Shown: positions 52,524-60,861 of the stretch, one piece after another
Layout: each line of letters opens with the position of its first letter
How positions within the stretch are numbered: position 1 is the stretch's first letter
NCBI GenBank assembly: GCA_964394445.1
Contig: CAYMXO010000006.1
Location: forward strand, 6,218 to 70,217
Length of the DNA stretch: 64,000 nt
Direction of reading: 5' to 3'
Source: Thiopseudomonas sp964394445
GTDB taxonomy: Bacteria > Pseudomonadota > Gammaproteobacteria > Pseudomonadales > Pseudomonadaceae
Translations under genes and position numbers: made by a program
The notes under the pieces: model-generated
Told to the model about the DNA's origin: nothing
Seen by the model: only the letters and a program-made list of their open reading frames with translations
Databases searched by the model: none

Positions 52524-53804
52524 ATGTCCCGTTCCGCAACCCTGTTTGAAAATGCCCAGCAGCACATTCCCGGTGGCGTCAACTCGCCGGTCCGCGCCTT
52601 TGCCGGCGTCGGTGGCACCCCCCTGTTTTTCAAGCACGCCGAAGGCGCCTATGTGGTGGACGAGGACGACAAGCGCTATGTGGACTACATCGGCTCCTGG
52701 GGCCCGATGATTCTCGGTCATGGCCATCCGCAGGTGCTGGATGCGGTACGCAACCAGCTGCAACACGGTCTGTCTTACGGCGCGCCCACCGCGCTGGAAG
52801 TGGAAATGGCCGATCTGGTCAGCCAGCTGGTGCCTTCCATGGAAATGCTGCGCATGGTCAGCTCCGGCACCGAGGCCACCATGAGTGCCATTCGTCTGGC
52901 CCGTGGTTATACCGGCCGCGACAGCATCATCAAGTTTGAAGGCTGCTACCACGGCCACTCCGACAGCCTGCTGGTCAAGGCCGGCTCCGGCGCCCTGACC
53001 CTGGGCGTCCCCAGCTCGCCCGGTGTGCCGGCAGCTTTCGCACAACACACCATCACCCTGCCCTATAACGATCTGGCGGCGGTCGAGCAGTGCCTGCAAG
53101 AGAAAGGCGCAGAGATCGCCTGCATCATCATCGAGCCGGTGGCCGGCAACATGAACTGCATTCCACCCGCAGCAGGCTTCCACGAAGGCTTGCGCGCGCT
53201 GTGTGACGCGCACGGCGTGGTGCTGATTTTTGACGAGGTGATGACCGGCTTCCGCGTGTCCCTCGGCGGCGCCCAGGGCCATTACGGCATCACGCCAGAC
53301 CTGTCCACCTTCGGCAAGGTGATTGGCGGCGGCATGCCGGTCGGCTGCTTTGGCGGCAAAAAGGAAATCATGTCGCACATCGCCCCGCTTGGCCCGGTGT
53401 ATCAGGCCGGCACATTGTCCGGTAACCCGCTGGCCATGGCGGCAGGCCTGGCGACACTGAAACTGGTCAGCCAGCCCGGTTTCCATGACCAGCTGAACGA
53501 CTATGCCCAACGCCTGCTCAGCGGCCTGCAGGAACGCGCCGACGCCGCCGGCATCCCCTTCACCACCACCCAGGTGGGCGGCATGTTCGGCCTGTTCTTT
53601 TCCGACAACAAAGAGATTCACAACTTTGACGACGCCGTAGCCTGCGATGTGGAGCGCTTCAAGAAGTTCTTCCACCTGATGCTGGACGGCGGCGTCTATC
53701 TGGCGCCCAGCGCCTTCGAGGCCGGTTTTGTGTCCGCCGCCATGGGTGAAAAAGAGCTGCAAATCACCCTGGACGCTGCCGAAAAAGCCTTCAAGGCACT
53801 GTAA
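52524..53804 (+). CDS. hemL: Glutamate-1-semialdehyde 2,1-aminomutase
   Basis: The 426-residue PLP enzyme forms 5-aminolevulinate for heme. SGTEATMSAIRLARGYTGRD, FDEVMTGFRVSLGGAQ, the PLP lysine in STFGKVIGGGMPVG and GTLSGNPLAMAAG are intact. ACAGGAG seven bases before ATG 52524 fixes the start; the upstream frame to 52467 is not used. Confidence 0.98.
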   Translation: MSRSATLFENAQQHIPGGVNSPVRAFAGVGGTPLFFKHAEGAYVVDEDDKRYVDYIGSWGPMILGHGHPQVLDAVRNQLQHGLSYGAPTALEVEMADLVSQLVPSMEMLRMVSSGTEATMSAIRLARGYTGRDSIIKFEGCYHGHSDSLLVKAGSGALTLGVPSSPGVPAAFAQHTITLPYNDLAAVEQCLQEKGAEIACIIIEPVAGNMNCIPPAAGFHEGLRALCDAHGVVLIFDEVMTGFRVSLGGAQGHYGITPDLSTFGKVIGGGMPVGCFGGKKEIMSHIAPLGPVYQAGTLSGNPLAMAAGLATLKLVSQPGFHDQLNDYAQRLLSGLQERADAAGIPFTTTQVGGMFGLFFSDNKEIHNFDDAVACDVERFKKFFHLMLDGGVYLAPSAFEAGFVSAAMGEKELQITLDAAEKAFKAL

Positions 53805-54090
53805 TCTTACGTACAGCCCGGACAGCACGCCGCTGCGCCGGGTTGCCAGCCAATGTATTGCACTAATGCAAGCAGCAAATATCTGAATGCTCCTTGAACC
53901 AGAGCCGGATTTTCTGCCTGCTGCCTTGCCCGGTTGCGGTAAAGCTGCCTAAATACCGGGCAACTTACTTAATCACCCAGAAGCTTCTGAATACCGCCTG
54001 CCGTACAGAGTTGTCCGCAGCAAGCGTATTTGTACCGACTGCATACCCGCCTACAGGATCTCAGAGCTTCCGACACAAATCGGAGTGCCC

Positions 54091-54936
54091 ATGAATACTG
54101 CCAACACCGCCCCGGTCATCAACCTGCCACACAACGACTGGAATTTTACCCGGACCGACAACCCTGAACTGATTGACGGCCTGGAAGCCGGCAAGGTCCT
54201 CTGCTTCCCGCAACTTGCCTTTGAACTGACCGAAGAAGAATCACAACTGCTGGCTCCCTCCCTGGTCGACCCGAAGCGCAAGAACATCAGTCTGAATATT
54301 GATAAAAACCGTCTCAATGGCGTAGCTGATCCGGCCCACGAAGCTGTCGTACGTGGCCTGCTGGAGCGCTACCACCAGCACACCAAAAATCTGCTGGAAA
54401 CCCTGTTGCCCGAATACCAGGGCAAGCTGCTGGAGCCGGTCAACAGCCTGCGCGTACACGAAATTAGCCAGTGGCAGGGCAAAAACTCCTGGCGCAAGGA
54501 CGACACCCGACTGCACGTGGATGCCTTTCCCTCCCGTCCAATCCACGGCCAGCGCATCATCCGCGTGTTCAACAACATCAACCCCCATGGCGTGCCCAGG
54601 GTCTGGCGGGCTGGCGAGCCATTTGAGGATCTGGCCAAACGCCTGCTACCCCAGCTCAAGCCCTACTCCGCCCTGTCGGCCAAGCTACAGGCAGCACTGA
54701 AAATCACCAAGAGTCGCCGTAGCCACTACGACCACCTGATGCTGCAACTGCATGACGCAATGAAAGCCGACATGGACTACCAGAAAAACGGGCGTCAGTG
54801 GCAGCTGGATCTGCAGCCCGGCACCACCTGGATGGTATTTTCCGACCAGACACCGCATGCGGCCATGAGTGGTCAATACATGCTGGAGCAAACTTTTCTA
54901 CTGGACGTGGAAAGCCAGAAAAACCCCGGGCTTTAA
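54091..54936 (+). CDS. Kdo hydroxylase family Fe(II)/2-oxoglutarate dioxygenase
   Basis: The 281-residue protein has a facial-triad motif H142-x-D144 in LHVDAFPSRP and a distal histidine H256 in SDQTPHAAMSG, with the family block RVFNNINPHGVPRVWRAGEPF (in parts). KdoO enzymes in Burkholderia and Yersinia convert Kdo of the LPS inner core to Ko on Kdo-lipid A. GGAG five bases before ATG 54091 supports the start; GTG 54085 is less likely. No signal peptide is visible, as for KdoO. The two following genes suit membrane redox and lipid acylation. The family call is good; the exact substrate is inferred. Confidence 0.78.
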   Translation: MNTANTAPVINLPHNDWNFTRTDNPELIDGLEAGKVLCFPQLAFELTEEESQLLAPSLVDPKRKNISLNIDKNRLNGVADPAHEAVVRGLLERYHQHTKNLLETLLPEYQGKLLEPVNSLRVHEISQWQGKNSWRKDDTRLHVDAFPSRPIHGQRIIRVFNNINPHGVPRVWRAGEPFEDLAKRLLPQLKPYSALSAKLQAALKITKSRRSHYDHLMLQLHDAMKADMDYQKNGRQWQLDLQPGTTWMVFSDQTPHAAMSGQYMLEQTFLLDVESQKNPGL

Positions 54937-55275
54937 CCATTGCGGGTATTGGAGCGCCTGACCGGGCAGTCCCTGCTCAATCCGGCCTGACACACACCTG
55001 TTACACATGCAAGCACGGCGGCGGCTGGGTTTTCCGGCTTTTTATCACGGGACGCCCACTCATGCAGAGCCGCCTTCATGCCTAAAGCAACCCCGCTGCC
55101 CACGCAAACGGGTTGCCTACGCTCGCACTGTTCGGGCGCTGAAACACCGTAGTTACGCGGCACGGCACCATCCGGTGTGCAAGACCCGATGCAGGCAACC
55201 CTCTGGTCAATCAAAACTTTCAGCTTGATTTAAGGTTAGCTTCCTATCATGGCCTCACTACATTGGAGGTGTACC
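54937..55275. other. Gene-free gap before the flavoheme reductase gene
   Basis: About 340 bases with no supported gene, no clear REP unit and no strong terminator. Short open frames here have no ribosome site or recognisable product. The last 80 bases are more AT-rich and may hold the promoter of the next gene; the sequence TTTAAGGTTA lies there. Confidence 0.6.
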
Positions 55276-56580
55276 ATGAAAAAGACCATTTACGGACTCA
55301 TTGCCCTGTCCCTGGCAGCCTGGTTGCTGCCTGCCCTTGCCCTGATCCCCGGCTGGGATGTCTGGATCTGGCGCAAACAACTGATTTACTGGAGCGGCCT
55401 GGCATCATTTCTGTTAATGACTTTGGTCATGCTGCTTGCCGTGCGTCCACGCTGGCTGGAAAAGCCGCTGGGCGGGCTGGACAAAATGTACCACCTGCAC
55501 AAATGGGCCGGTATCAGTGCCGTTAGCCTGGCCGTGGTTCACTATGGCATCAAGCTGGCCAAAGGCCCCATGCTGATGGTGCTTGGGGAAGCAACCAAAG
55601 AGCACCGCATCCGAACCTTTCTTGAAGTATTTCGAGACAGCGCCAAGGAGCTGGGCGAGTGGTCCCTGTGGATTTTTGCCGCAATGATCATTGTCTCGCT
55701 CTGGCACCGTTTCCCGTATCACGTCTGGCGCTATGTTCATAAAGCACTGGCCGCGCTTTATCTGGTCATCGTCTTCCACAGCATTGTACTGACTCCACCC
55801 GAGTGGTGGTTGCAGCCATCCGGCCTGCTGATTGCTGCAGCCTGCATCCTCGGCAGCTGGTGTGCGTTTGTTTCGCTCAGTGGCCGCATCGGGCGTGACA
55901 GCACCCACCCGGGCAAGGTCCTGGCGGTACGGGAACTGAACGACAATACCTTTGAAGTTGTCTGTCAATGCCAAAACAGCCACAACTGGAGCCACAGGCC
56001 CGGACAATTTGCTTTCCTGACCTTTGACCGTCTGGAAGGCCCGCACCCGTTCACCATTGCCAGCGCCGACCAGGGTAATGGCCAGGTTCGTTTTGCCATC
56101 AAGGCCCTGGGCGACTACACCAACCACCTCTGCCACAAGGTCGGGATTGGTCAGCGGGTACAGATTGAAGGCCCCTATGGCTGTTTCGACCTTCCCGAAA
56201 AAAGTCCTGACGGCCAGCAAATCTGGGTCGCTGCCGGTATCGGGGTCACTCCCTTCATAGCCTGGCTGGAATCACTCCAGGACAATCCGGATGCCGCACC
56301 GCAAGCCAAACTCTACTACTGCGCCAATAACAAAGAAGAAGCCGTGTTTGCCGAACGCTTGCAGCAACTCTGTGCCAGTCTGCCCGGCATCGAGCTGCAT
56401 ATCCACTTGAGCGAGCGGGACGGTCGCCTGACGCCCGAGCAACTGTTCCGTGGTGCGCACAAAGGCACCAGGGTCTGGTTCTGTGGCCCCAACGCCTTCT
56501 CGGCAAGCCTGAAAAAAGGCATGGAAGCGCTGGGCCTGCAGCCGGAAAATCTGCATCAGGAGCGCTTTCAGATGCGCTAA
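55276..56580 (+). CDS. Ferric reductase-like transmembrane flavoprotein
   Basis: The 434-residue protein has an N-terminal heme-binding membrane domain of about six helices (residues 5-205; candidate heme histidines in YHLHKWAG, VVHYGIK, YVHKALA and VFHSIVL). A cytoplasmic ferredoxin-reductase-like part follows: FAD site RPGQFAFLTF and HPFTIAS, NAD(P) site VAAGIGVTPFIAW and WFCGPNAFS. Such proteins move electrons from NAD(P)H across the inner membrane, to ferric iron or other acceptors. GGAGG seven bases before ATG 55276 is strong. It lies between a dioxygenase and an acyltransferase; a working link is only inferred. Confidence 0.85.
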   Translation: MKKTIYGLIALSLAAWLLPALALIPGWDVWIWRKQLIYWSGLASFLLMTLVMLLAVRPRWLEKPLGGLDKMYHLHKWAGISAVSLAVVHYGIKLAKGPMLMVLGEATKEHRIRTFLEVFRDSAKELGEWSLWIFAAMIIVSLWHRFPYHVWRYVHKALAALYLVIVFHSIVLTPPEWWLQPSGLLIAAACILGSWCAFVSLSGRIGRDSTHPGKVLAVRELNDNTFEVVCQCQNSHNWSHRPGQFAFLTFDRLEGPHPFTIASADQGNGQVRFAIKALGDYTNHLCHKVGIGQRVQIEGPYGCFDLPEKSPDGQQIWVAAGIGVTPFIAWLESLQDNPDAAPQAKLYYCANNKEEAVFAERLQQLCASLPGIELHIHLSERDGRLTPEQLFRGAHKGTRVWFCGPNAFSASLKKGMEALGLQPENLHQERFQMR

Positions 56581-56594
56581 GTGCTCTCTTCCCA

Positions 56595-56644
56595 AAGCAT
56601 CCGGCCTGAGATCTGACAACAACAGGGTCGAAAACCGGATGCTT
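56595..56644. repeat. Inverted repeat after the reductase gene
   Basis: AAGCATCCGG (56595-56604) and CCGGATGCTT (56635-56644) form a perfect ten-base inverted repeat with a 30-base loop. It begins 15 bases past the reductase stop. No T run follows directly, so it may be an mRNA-end structure or a protein site rather than a simple terminator. Confidence 0.55.
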
Positions 56645-56789
56645 CAGCTTCTTTCCCCGGCACAAAACGGCTTTTCACCCCCGCAGTCACAACCACCTCT
56701 AGCAGATCATCATCGGCTACTCAGGTGGCACTTGCAGTTTTCCGGCAAAAGACTAACCATTACAGCTTCATTTGCCGTGGAATCCCTGC

Positions 56790-57686
56790 ATGTTCAAGTT
56801 TTTGCCCCCATTAATGCGTGGCGTGATTTCCGCCTTGATACTGGGTTTCAGCACGCTTTTCTGGTGCTGGCCGCTGTTCGTCCTGGCCTTGCTCAAGTTC
56901 TTGCTGCCCTTTGCTGCTGCCCAGCGCGCACTGCGTTTTGGCATGCACTGGATCGCCGAGAGCTGGATCAGCATCAACTCCTTCTGGATGGATCTGGCAC
57001 AAGATATCGAGTGGGACCTGCAGGGACTGGAGCCGCTGGATAAAAGCCACTCGTGGCTGGTCACCAGCAACCACCAGAGCTGGGTCGACATACTGGTGTT
57101 GCAATACCAGTTCAACAACCGCCTGCCACTGTTGAAGTTCTTTCTCAAACAGGAGCTGATCTGGGTACCGGTGCTGGGCCTGTGCTGGTGGGCGCTGGAG
57201 TTTCCGTTCATGAAGCGCTACAGCCGCCAGTACCTGGAAAAACATCCGGAAAAGCGCGGCCAGGACCTGGCCACAACCCGCAAGGCCTGCGAGCGCTACA
57301 AAACCAATCCGGTAGCCGTGTTCAACTTTCTTGAAGGCACCCGCTTTACCCGCGCCAAGCACAACGAGCAGCAGTCACCCTTCCAGCACCTGCTCAAACC
57401 CCGGGCCGGTGGTGTGGCCTACGTACTGGATGCCATGGGTGAGCAACTGGAACAACTGGTCAACGTCAGCCTGCTTTATCCCCAGGGCATACCTACCCTG
57501 TGGGACCTGATGTGCGGCCGGGTAAAAAAGATTGCCATGCACGTTGACACCCTGCCCATTCCCCGCGAGTTCGTCGGCCGTGACTACAGCAGCGATGAAA
57601 CTTATCGCGCCGCCTTCCAGGAGTGGGTCAACCAGCTCTGGCTGGACAAAGATCAGCAGCTTCAGCGCATGCGGGCCACTGCCTGA
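56790..57686 (+). CDS. PlsC-type lysophospholipid acyltransferase (YihG-like)
   Basis: The 298-residue membrane protein has a hydrophobic N-terminus (about 8-40) and acyltransferase motifs: HQSWVD (HX4D, H95 and D100) and FLEGTR at 180-185. The sequence resembles YihG-type 1-acylglycerol-3-phosphate acyltransferases that tune phospholipid acyl chains. ATG 56790 is preferred over the ATG at 56772, as GTGGAA lies seven bases upstream. It is in the same direction as the dioxygenase and reductase genes, separated by 209 bases from the latter. Confidence 0.85.
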   Translation: MFKFLPPLMRGVISALILGFSTLFWCWPLFVLALLKFLLPFAAAQRALRFGMHWIAESWISINSFWMDLAQDIEWDLQGLEPLDKSHSWLVTSNHQSWVDILVLQYQFNNRLPLLKFFLKQELIWVPVLGLCWWALEFPFMKRYSRQYLEKHPEKRGQDLATTRKACERYKTNPVAVFNFLEGTRFTRAKHNEQQSPFQHLLKPRAGGVAYVLDAMGEQLEQLVNVSLLYPQGIPTLWDLMCGRVKKIAMHVDTLPIPREFVGRDYSSDETYRAAFQEWVNQLWLDKDQQLQRMRATA

Positions 57687-57702
57687 CCTCCCTGCCCAGG
57701 TT

Positions 57703-57820
57703 TGCAGGAGCGGCTTCAGCCGCGAACAGAGACGGACCAAGACAGTCACCGCGAACGAGACCCGCAGCAACACCGGAGCCATGGCGTTACACCGGTCGCG
57801 ACTCAAGTCGCTCCTACAGG
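57703..57820. repeat. REP doublet (REPIN-like), inverted pair
   Basis: One unit GGAGCGGCTTCAGCCGCGAA at 57707-57726 faces an inverted partner GGTCGCGACTCAAGTCGCTC at 57794-57813, with about 65 bases between. Each is itself a palindrome. This head-to-head pair is the REPIN layout of Pseudomonas. It lies between the acyltransferase and fumarase genes. Confidence 0.88.
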
Positions 57821-57861
57821 GGCCTTGTGCAGCGCACAAACAGCGTGCCGGGCATTTGATT

Positions 57862-57931
57862 CTGTACGAGGGGGCTTGTCCCCCGACAGCGGATGGCCGT
57901 ATTACTCAGGGGGCAAGCCCCTTCGTACAGG
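57862..57931. repeat. Second palindrome family, inverted pair
   Basis: CTGTACGAGGGGGCTTGTCC at 57862-57881 and its inverse GGGGGCAAGCCCCTTCGTAC at 57909-57928 form another head-to-head pair. The same element occurs at 6432-6458, 6531-6556 and 59999-60025. It differs in sequence from the GGAGCGGC type but has the same design. Confidence 0.85.
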
Positions 57932-58146
57932 GCGCCGGCATCGCGCCGGCCCGGCGCGTATTCTTGCGTGGATATGTTTTTATGTGAGCAGACTCACCTG
58001 CAAATGGATGCGGAAAACAGCTGTCAGCAAAACAGCAAGCAACCTGTAACAACCGCTCAAACTAACCCTTAGCCGCAATGCGCAGCCGGTGTTTTGCCGC
58101 TATAATGCTGCCCACTTTTTATCCTGTCCGAGCTGAGGAGCATTTC

Positions 58147-59670
58147 ATGGCTGTAATCAAGCAAGACGATGTGATCCAGAGCGTTGCCGACGCCCTGCAA
58201 TATATTTCTTATTACCACCCGCTGGACTTCATCCAGGCCATGCACAAGGCCTATGAGAAAGAAGAATCACCCGCAGCCAGGGATGCCATGGCGCAGATCC
58301 TGATCAACTCGCGCATGAGTGCCACCGGCCACCGTCCGCTGTGCCAGGACACCGGCATTGTCACCGTGTTTGCCCGTGTCGGCATGAACGTCAAGTGGGA
58401 CGGCGACATGAGCCTGGACGACATGATCAACGAAGGTGTGCGCCGCGCCTACCTGCACCCGGACAACAAGCTGCGTGCTTCGGTACTGGCCGACCCGGCC
58501 GGTGCGCGCAAAAACACCAAAGACAACACCCCGGCCGTGATCCACTACAGCATTGTGCCCGGCGACACGCTGGAAATCGAAGTGGCGGCCAAGGGCGGCG
58601 GCTCCGAGAACAAGACCATGATGGCCATGCTCAACCCGTCCGATTCCATTGTCGACTGGGTACTGAGTGTAGTCCCCCAAATGGGTGCCGGCTGGTGTCC
58701 GCCGGGCATGCTCGGTATCGGTATCGGCGGTACCGCCGAGAAAGCCGCGGTACTGGCCAAGGAATCCCTGATGGATCCGATCGATATTCACGAGCTGCGT
58801 GCCCGTGGTCCACAGAACCGCGTTGAAGAACTGCGTCTGGAGATCTTCGACAAGGTCAACCAGCTGGGTATTGGTGCCCAGGGTCTGGGCGGCCTGACCA
58901 CAGTGCTCGACATCAAGATCAAGGACTACCCGACTCACGCAGCTTCCCTGCCGGTCTGCATCATCCCCAACTGCGCCGCTACCCGTCACGCCCACTTTGT
59001 GCTGGACGGCTCCGGCCCTGCAGAACTGGATCAGCCCAACCTGGACGCCTACCCGGATATCGTCTGGGAAGCCGGTCCTTCGGCGCGCCGTGTAAACCTC
59101 GATACCATCACTCCGGAAGACGTACAGGACTGGAAGCCGGGCGAAACCCTGCTGCTTAACGGCAAAATGCTGACCGGCCGTGATGCTGCACACAAGCGCA
59201 TCACCGACATGCTGAACAACGGCGAAGAGCTGCCGGTAGACCTCAAGGGCCGCTTCATCTACTACGTCGGCCCGGTCGATCCGGTCGGTGACGAAGTGGT
59301 TGGCCCGGCTGGTCCGACCACCGCCACCCGCATGGACAAGTTCACCCGCCAGGTGCTGGAGCAAACCGGTCTGCTCGGCATGATCGGCAAGTCCGAGCGC
59401 GGCCCGGTTGCCATCGAGGCGATCAAGGACAACAAGGCCGTTTACCTGATGGCCGTTGGCGGTGCTGCATACCTGGTTGCCCAGGCGATCAAGAAATCCC
59501 GCACCGTGGCCTTTGCCGACCTGGGCATGGAAGCCATCTACGAGTTCGAAGTGAAGGACATGCCGGTAACAGTGGCCGTTGACACCAAGGGTGAGTCGGT
59601 CCACATCACCGGCCCACAGGTGTGGAAGGCAAAAATTGCCGACATGATTGCCAGCGACAGCGAAGAATAA
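58147..59670 (+). CDS. fumA: Class I fumarate hydratase
   Basis: The 507-residue 4Fe-4S enzyme interconverts fumarate and malate in the citric acid cycle. It has both parts of the class I enzyme in one chain: the N-terminal alpha region (CQDTGIVTVFARVGMNVKW, GGGSENKTMMAMLNPSD) and the C-terminal beta region (YYVGPVDPVGDEVVGPAGPT, in parts). Iron-sulfur cysteines are expected in CQDTG, the CIIPNCAATRH region and elsewhere. GAGGAG six bases before ATG 58147 fixes the start. It stands alone between repeat blocks and ends at a very strong hairpin. Confidence 0.96.
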   Translation: MAVIKQDDVIQSVADALQYISYYHPLDFIQAMHKAYEKEESPAARDAMAQILINSRMSATGHRPLCQDTGIVTVFARVGMNVKWDGDMSLDDMINEGVRRAYLHPDNKLRASVLADPAGARKNTKDNTPAVIHYSIVPGDTLEIEVAAKGGGSENKTMMAMLNPSDSIVDWVLSVVPQMGAGWCPPGMLGIGIGGTAEKAAVLAKESLMDPIDIHELRARGPQNRVEELRLEIFDKVNQLGIGAQGLGGLTTVLDIKIKDYPTHAASLPVCIIPNCAATRHAHFVLDGSGPAELDQPNLDAYPDIVWEAGPSARRVNLDTITPEDVQDWKPGETLLLNGKMLTGRDAAHKRITDMLNNGEELPVDLKGRFIYYVGPVDPVGDEVVGPAGPTTATRMDKFTRQVLEQTGLLGMIGKSERGPVAIEAIKDNKAVYLMAVGGAAYLVAQAIKKSRTVAFADLGMEAIYEFEVKDMPVTVAVDTKGESVHITGPQVWKAKIADMIASDSEE

Positions 59671-59684
59671 GCTTTACCTTCTGC

Positions 59685-59729
59685 CACAAACAACAAACCC
59701 CGGCCAGGCGCCGGGGTTTGTTGTTTGTG
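59685..59729 (+). terminator. Long perfect hairpin after fumA
   Basis: A 20-base perfect stem (59685-59704 with 59710-59729) encloses a five-base loop. The arms read CACAAACAACAAACCCCGGC and its complement, so T-rich sequence lies inside the 3' arm. It starts 15 bases past the fumA stop and must act as terminator or mRNA-end protection. Confidence 0.85.
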
Positions 59730-59760
59730 GCCCGACAGTTCGTTGCCAGGCTCCGATTCG

Positions 59761-59853
59761 TGCAGGAGCGGCTTCAGCCGCGAACAATGGCTGCTTTGTG
59801 CACGGTGAATGTCTGCTGGCACCGGTCGCGACTCAAGTCGCTCCTGCAGGGTA
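59761..59853. repeat. REP doublet, first copy of a tandem pair
   Basis: GGAGCGGCTTCAGCCGCGAA near 59765 and the inverse GTCGCGACTCAAGTCGCTCC near 59825 bracket a spacer with CACGGTGAATGTCTGCTGGC. The same arrangement recurs exactly 120 bases later. Confidence 0.9.
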
Positions 59854-59880
59854 TTGCGCAACATCTGTGCCCTGATGCGC

Positions 59881-59972
59881 TGTAGGAGCGGCTTCAGCCG
59901 CGAACAGTGTCCGTTGTATGCACGGTGAGTCTCTGCTGGCACCGGTCGCGACTGAAGTCGCTCCTACAGGGT
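59881..59972. repeat. REP doublet, second copy of a tandem pair
   Basis: The layout and spacer of 59761-59853 are repeated with a period of exactly 120 bases; the spacer shares CACGGTGA and CTGCTGGCACCGGTCGCGAC with the first copy. Several point differences show the duplication is not very recent or has been under drift. Confidence 0.9.
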
Positions 59973-59998
59973 GTTTGCCGGTGGTTCAGGCTTTTCTC

Positions 59999-60025
59999 AG
60001 GGGGCAAGCCCCTTCGCACAGGCTG
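59999..60025. repeat. Single unit of the CTGTACGA-type palindrome
   Basis: AGGGGGCAAGCCCCTTCGCA with flanks matches the unit at 57909-57928, with one change (GCAC for GTAC). It lies just before the carbonic anhydrase gene end, between convergent genes. Confidence 0.8.
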
Positions 60026-60163
60026 TTGATTGCCCGGTGGACAGGGCGCGCCGTCGCCACCACACCATGTTTCACAGGCAATAAAAAACACCTCAAGGGC
60101 CGGATCAGCGTCCAGCTTTTGAGGTGCAATTTACAATGGCCGGGGTTTGGTGGCTTGCGCTGG

Positions 60164-60802
60164 TTATTCGCGCGGTGCCAGCCGGTATTGTGGCGGCACC
60201 TGATCGATGCTTTTCATGGTGACATCGAGGTTTTTCCACAGGCCATCCTTGATGCCATAGATACAGCCATAGATGGACAGCTTCTGCCCGCGGTGCCAGG
60301 CATTCTGCACAATGGCTGTGTGGCTGACATTGGCCACCTGCTCGATCACGTTCAGTTCGCACAGCCGGTCAACCCGCTCTTCTTCCGTAGCCAGCTTTGC
60401 CAGCTCGTCGTAGTGCTGAAAATACAGGTCACGAATGGTGCGGATCCAGGCATCAGTAATGCCCACCTGCTTGTCACTCATGGCAGCCTTTACGCCACCG
60501 CAACCATAATGCCCGGTCACCAGAATATGTTTCACCTTGAGCACGTCCACCGCGTACTGGATGGACGACAGACAATTCAGGTCGGTATGCAACACCACGT
60601 TACCGACATTGCGGTGCACAAACAGGTCGCCCGGCAACATGCCGACAATCTCGTTGGCCGGCACCCGGGCATCCGAGCAACCAATCCACAGGTACTCGGG
60701 CTCCTGCTGCTTGGCCAGTTTGGCAAAGAACTCGGGATCTTCTTCCTTGATCGACTTGGCCCAGCGGGCATTGTTTGCAAAAAGCTGTTCTAGTTCAGGC
60801 AT
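60164..60802 (-). CDS. can: Beta-class carbonic anhydrase
   Basis: The 212-residue zinc enzyme hydrates CO2 to bicarbonate. Ligands are C42, D44 with R46 in GCSDARVPAN, and H98 with C101 in GHYGCGG. The layout and late block KLSIYGCIYGIKDGLWKNLDV (in parts) fit the Can type. ATG 60802 has GAGAA upstream and gives MPELEQLFANNARW; the open frame to 60883 overlaps rimI and is not used. It lies 59 bases after rimI. Confidence 0.95.
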   Translation of the reverse strand: MPELEQLFANNARWAKSIKEEDPEFFAKLAKQQEPEYLWIGCSDARVPANEIVGMLPGDLFVHRNVGNVVLHTDLNCLSSIQYAVDVLKVKHILVTGHYGCGGVKAAMSDKQVGITDAWIRTIRDLYFQHYDELAKLATEEERVDRLCELNVIEQVANVSHTAIVQNAWHRGQKLSIYGCIYGIKDGLWKNLDVTMKSIDQVPPQYRLAPRE

Positions 60803-60861
60803 GGGGTTCTCGTGTTTTACCGTTTGGGTACCTTGCTGTGACCGTGACCCGTTGTCGCAGG

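Noticed and set aside
52437..53828. 463-codon minus-strand open frame opposite hemL
   Set aside because: Antisense shadow of hemL; no motif.
53894..54094. 66-codon open frame between hemL and the Kdo hydroxylase-like gene
   Set aside because: No ribosome site and no recognisable features; it runs into the ribosome site of the next gene. The 286-base gap otherwise shows nothing clear.
55007..55228. 73-codon frame in the gap before the reductase gene
   Set aside because: Unusual composition, no Shine-Dalgarno and no family resemblance.
55210..55260. PmrA/PhoP-like box (TTTAAGGTTA) before the reductase gene
   Set aside because: Only one half-site resembles the known boxes; the second half does not match, so a regulatory call is not supported.
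58267..59604. 445-codon minus-strand open frame opposite fumA
   Set aside because: Antisense shadow of a highly biased gene; no motif.
59761..60025. Possible CRISPR array
   Set aside because: Only two units, each made of inverted REP palindromes; spacers are similar to each other rather than unique and no cas gene is near.
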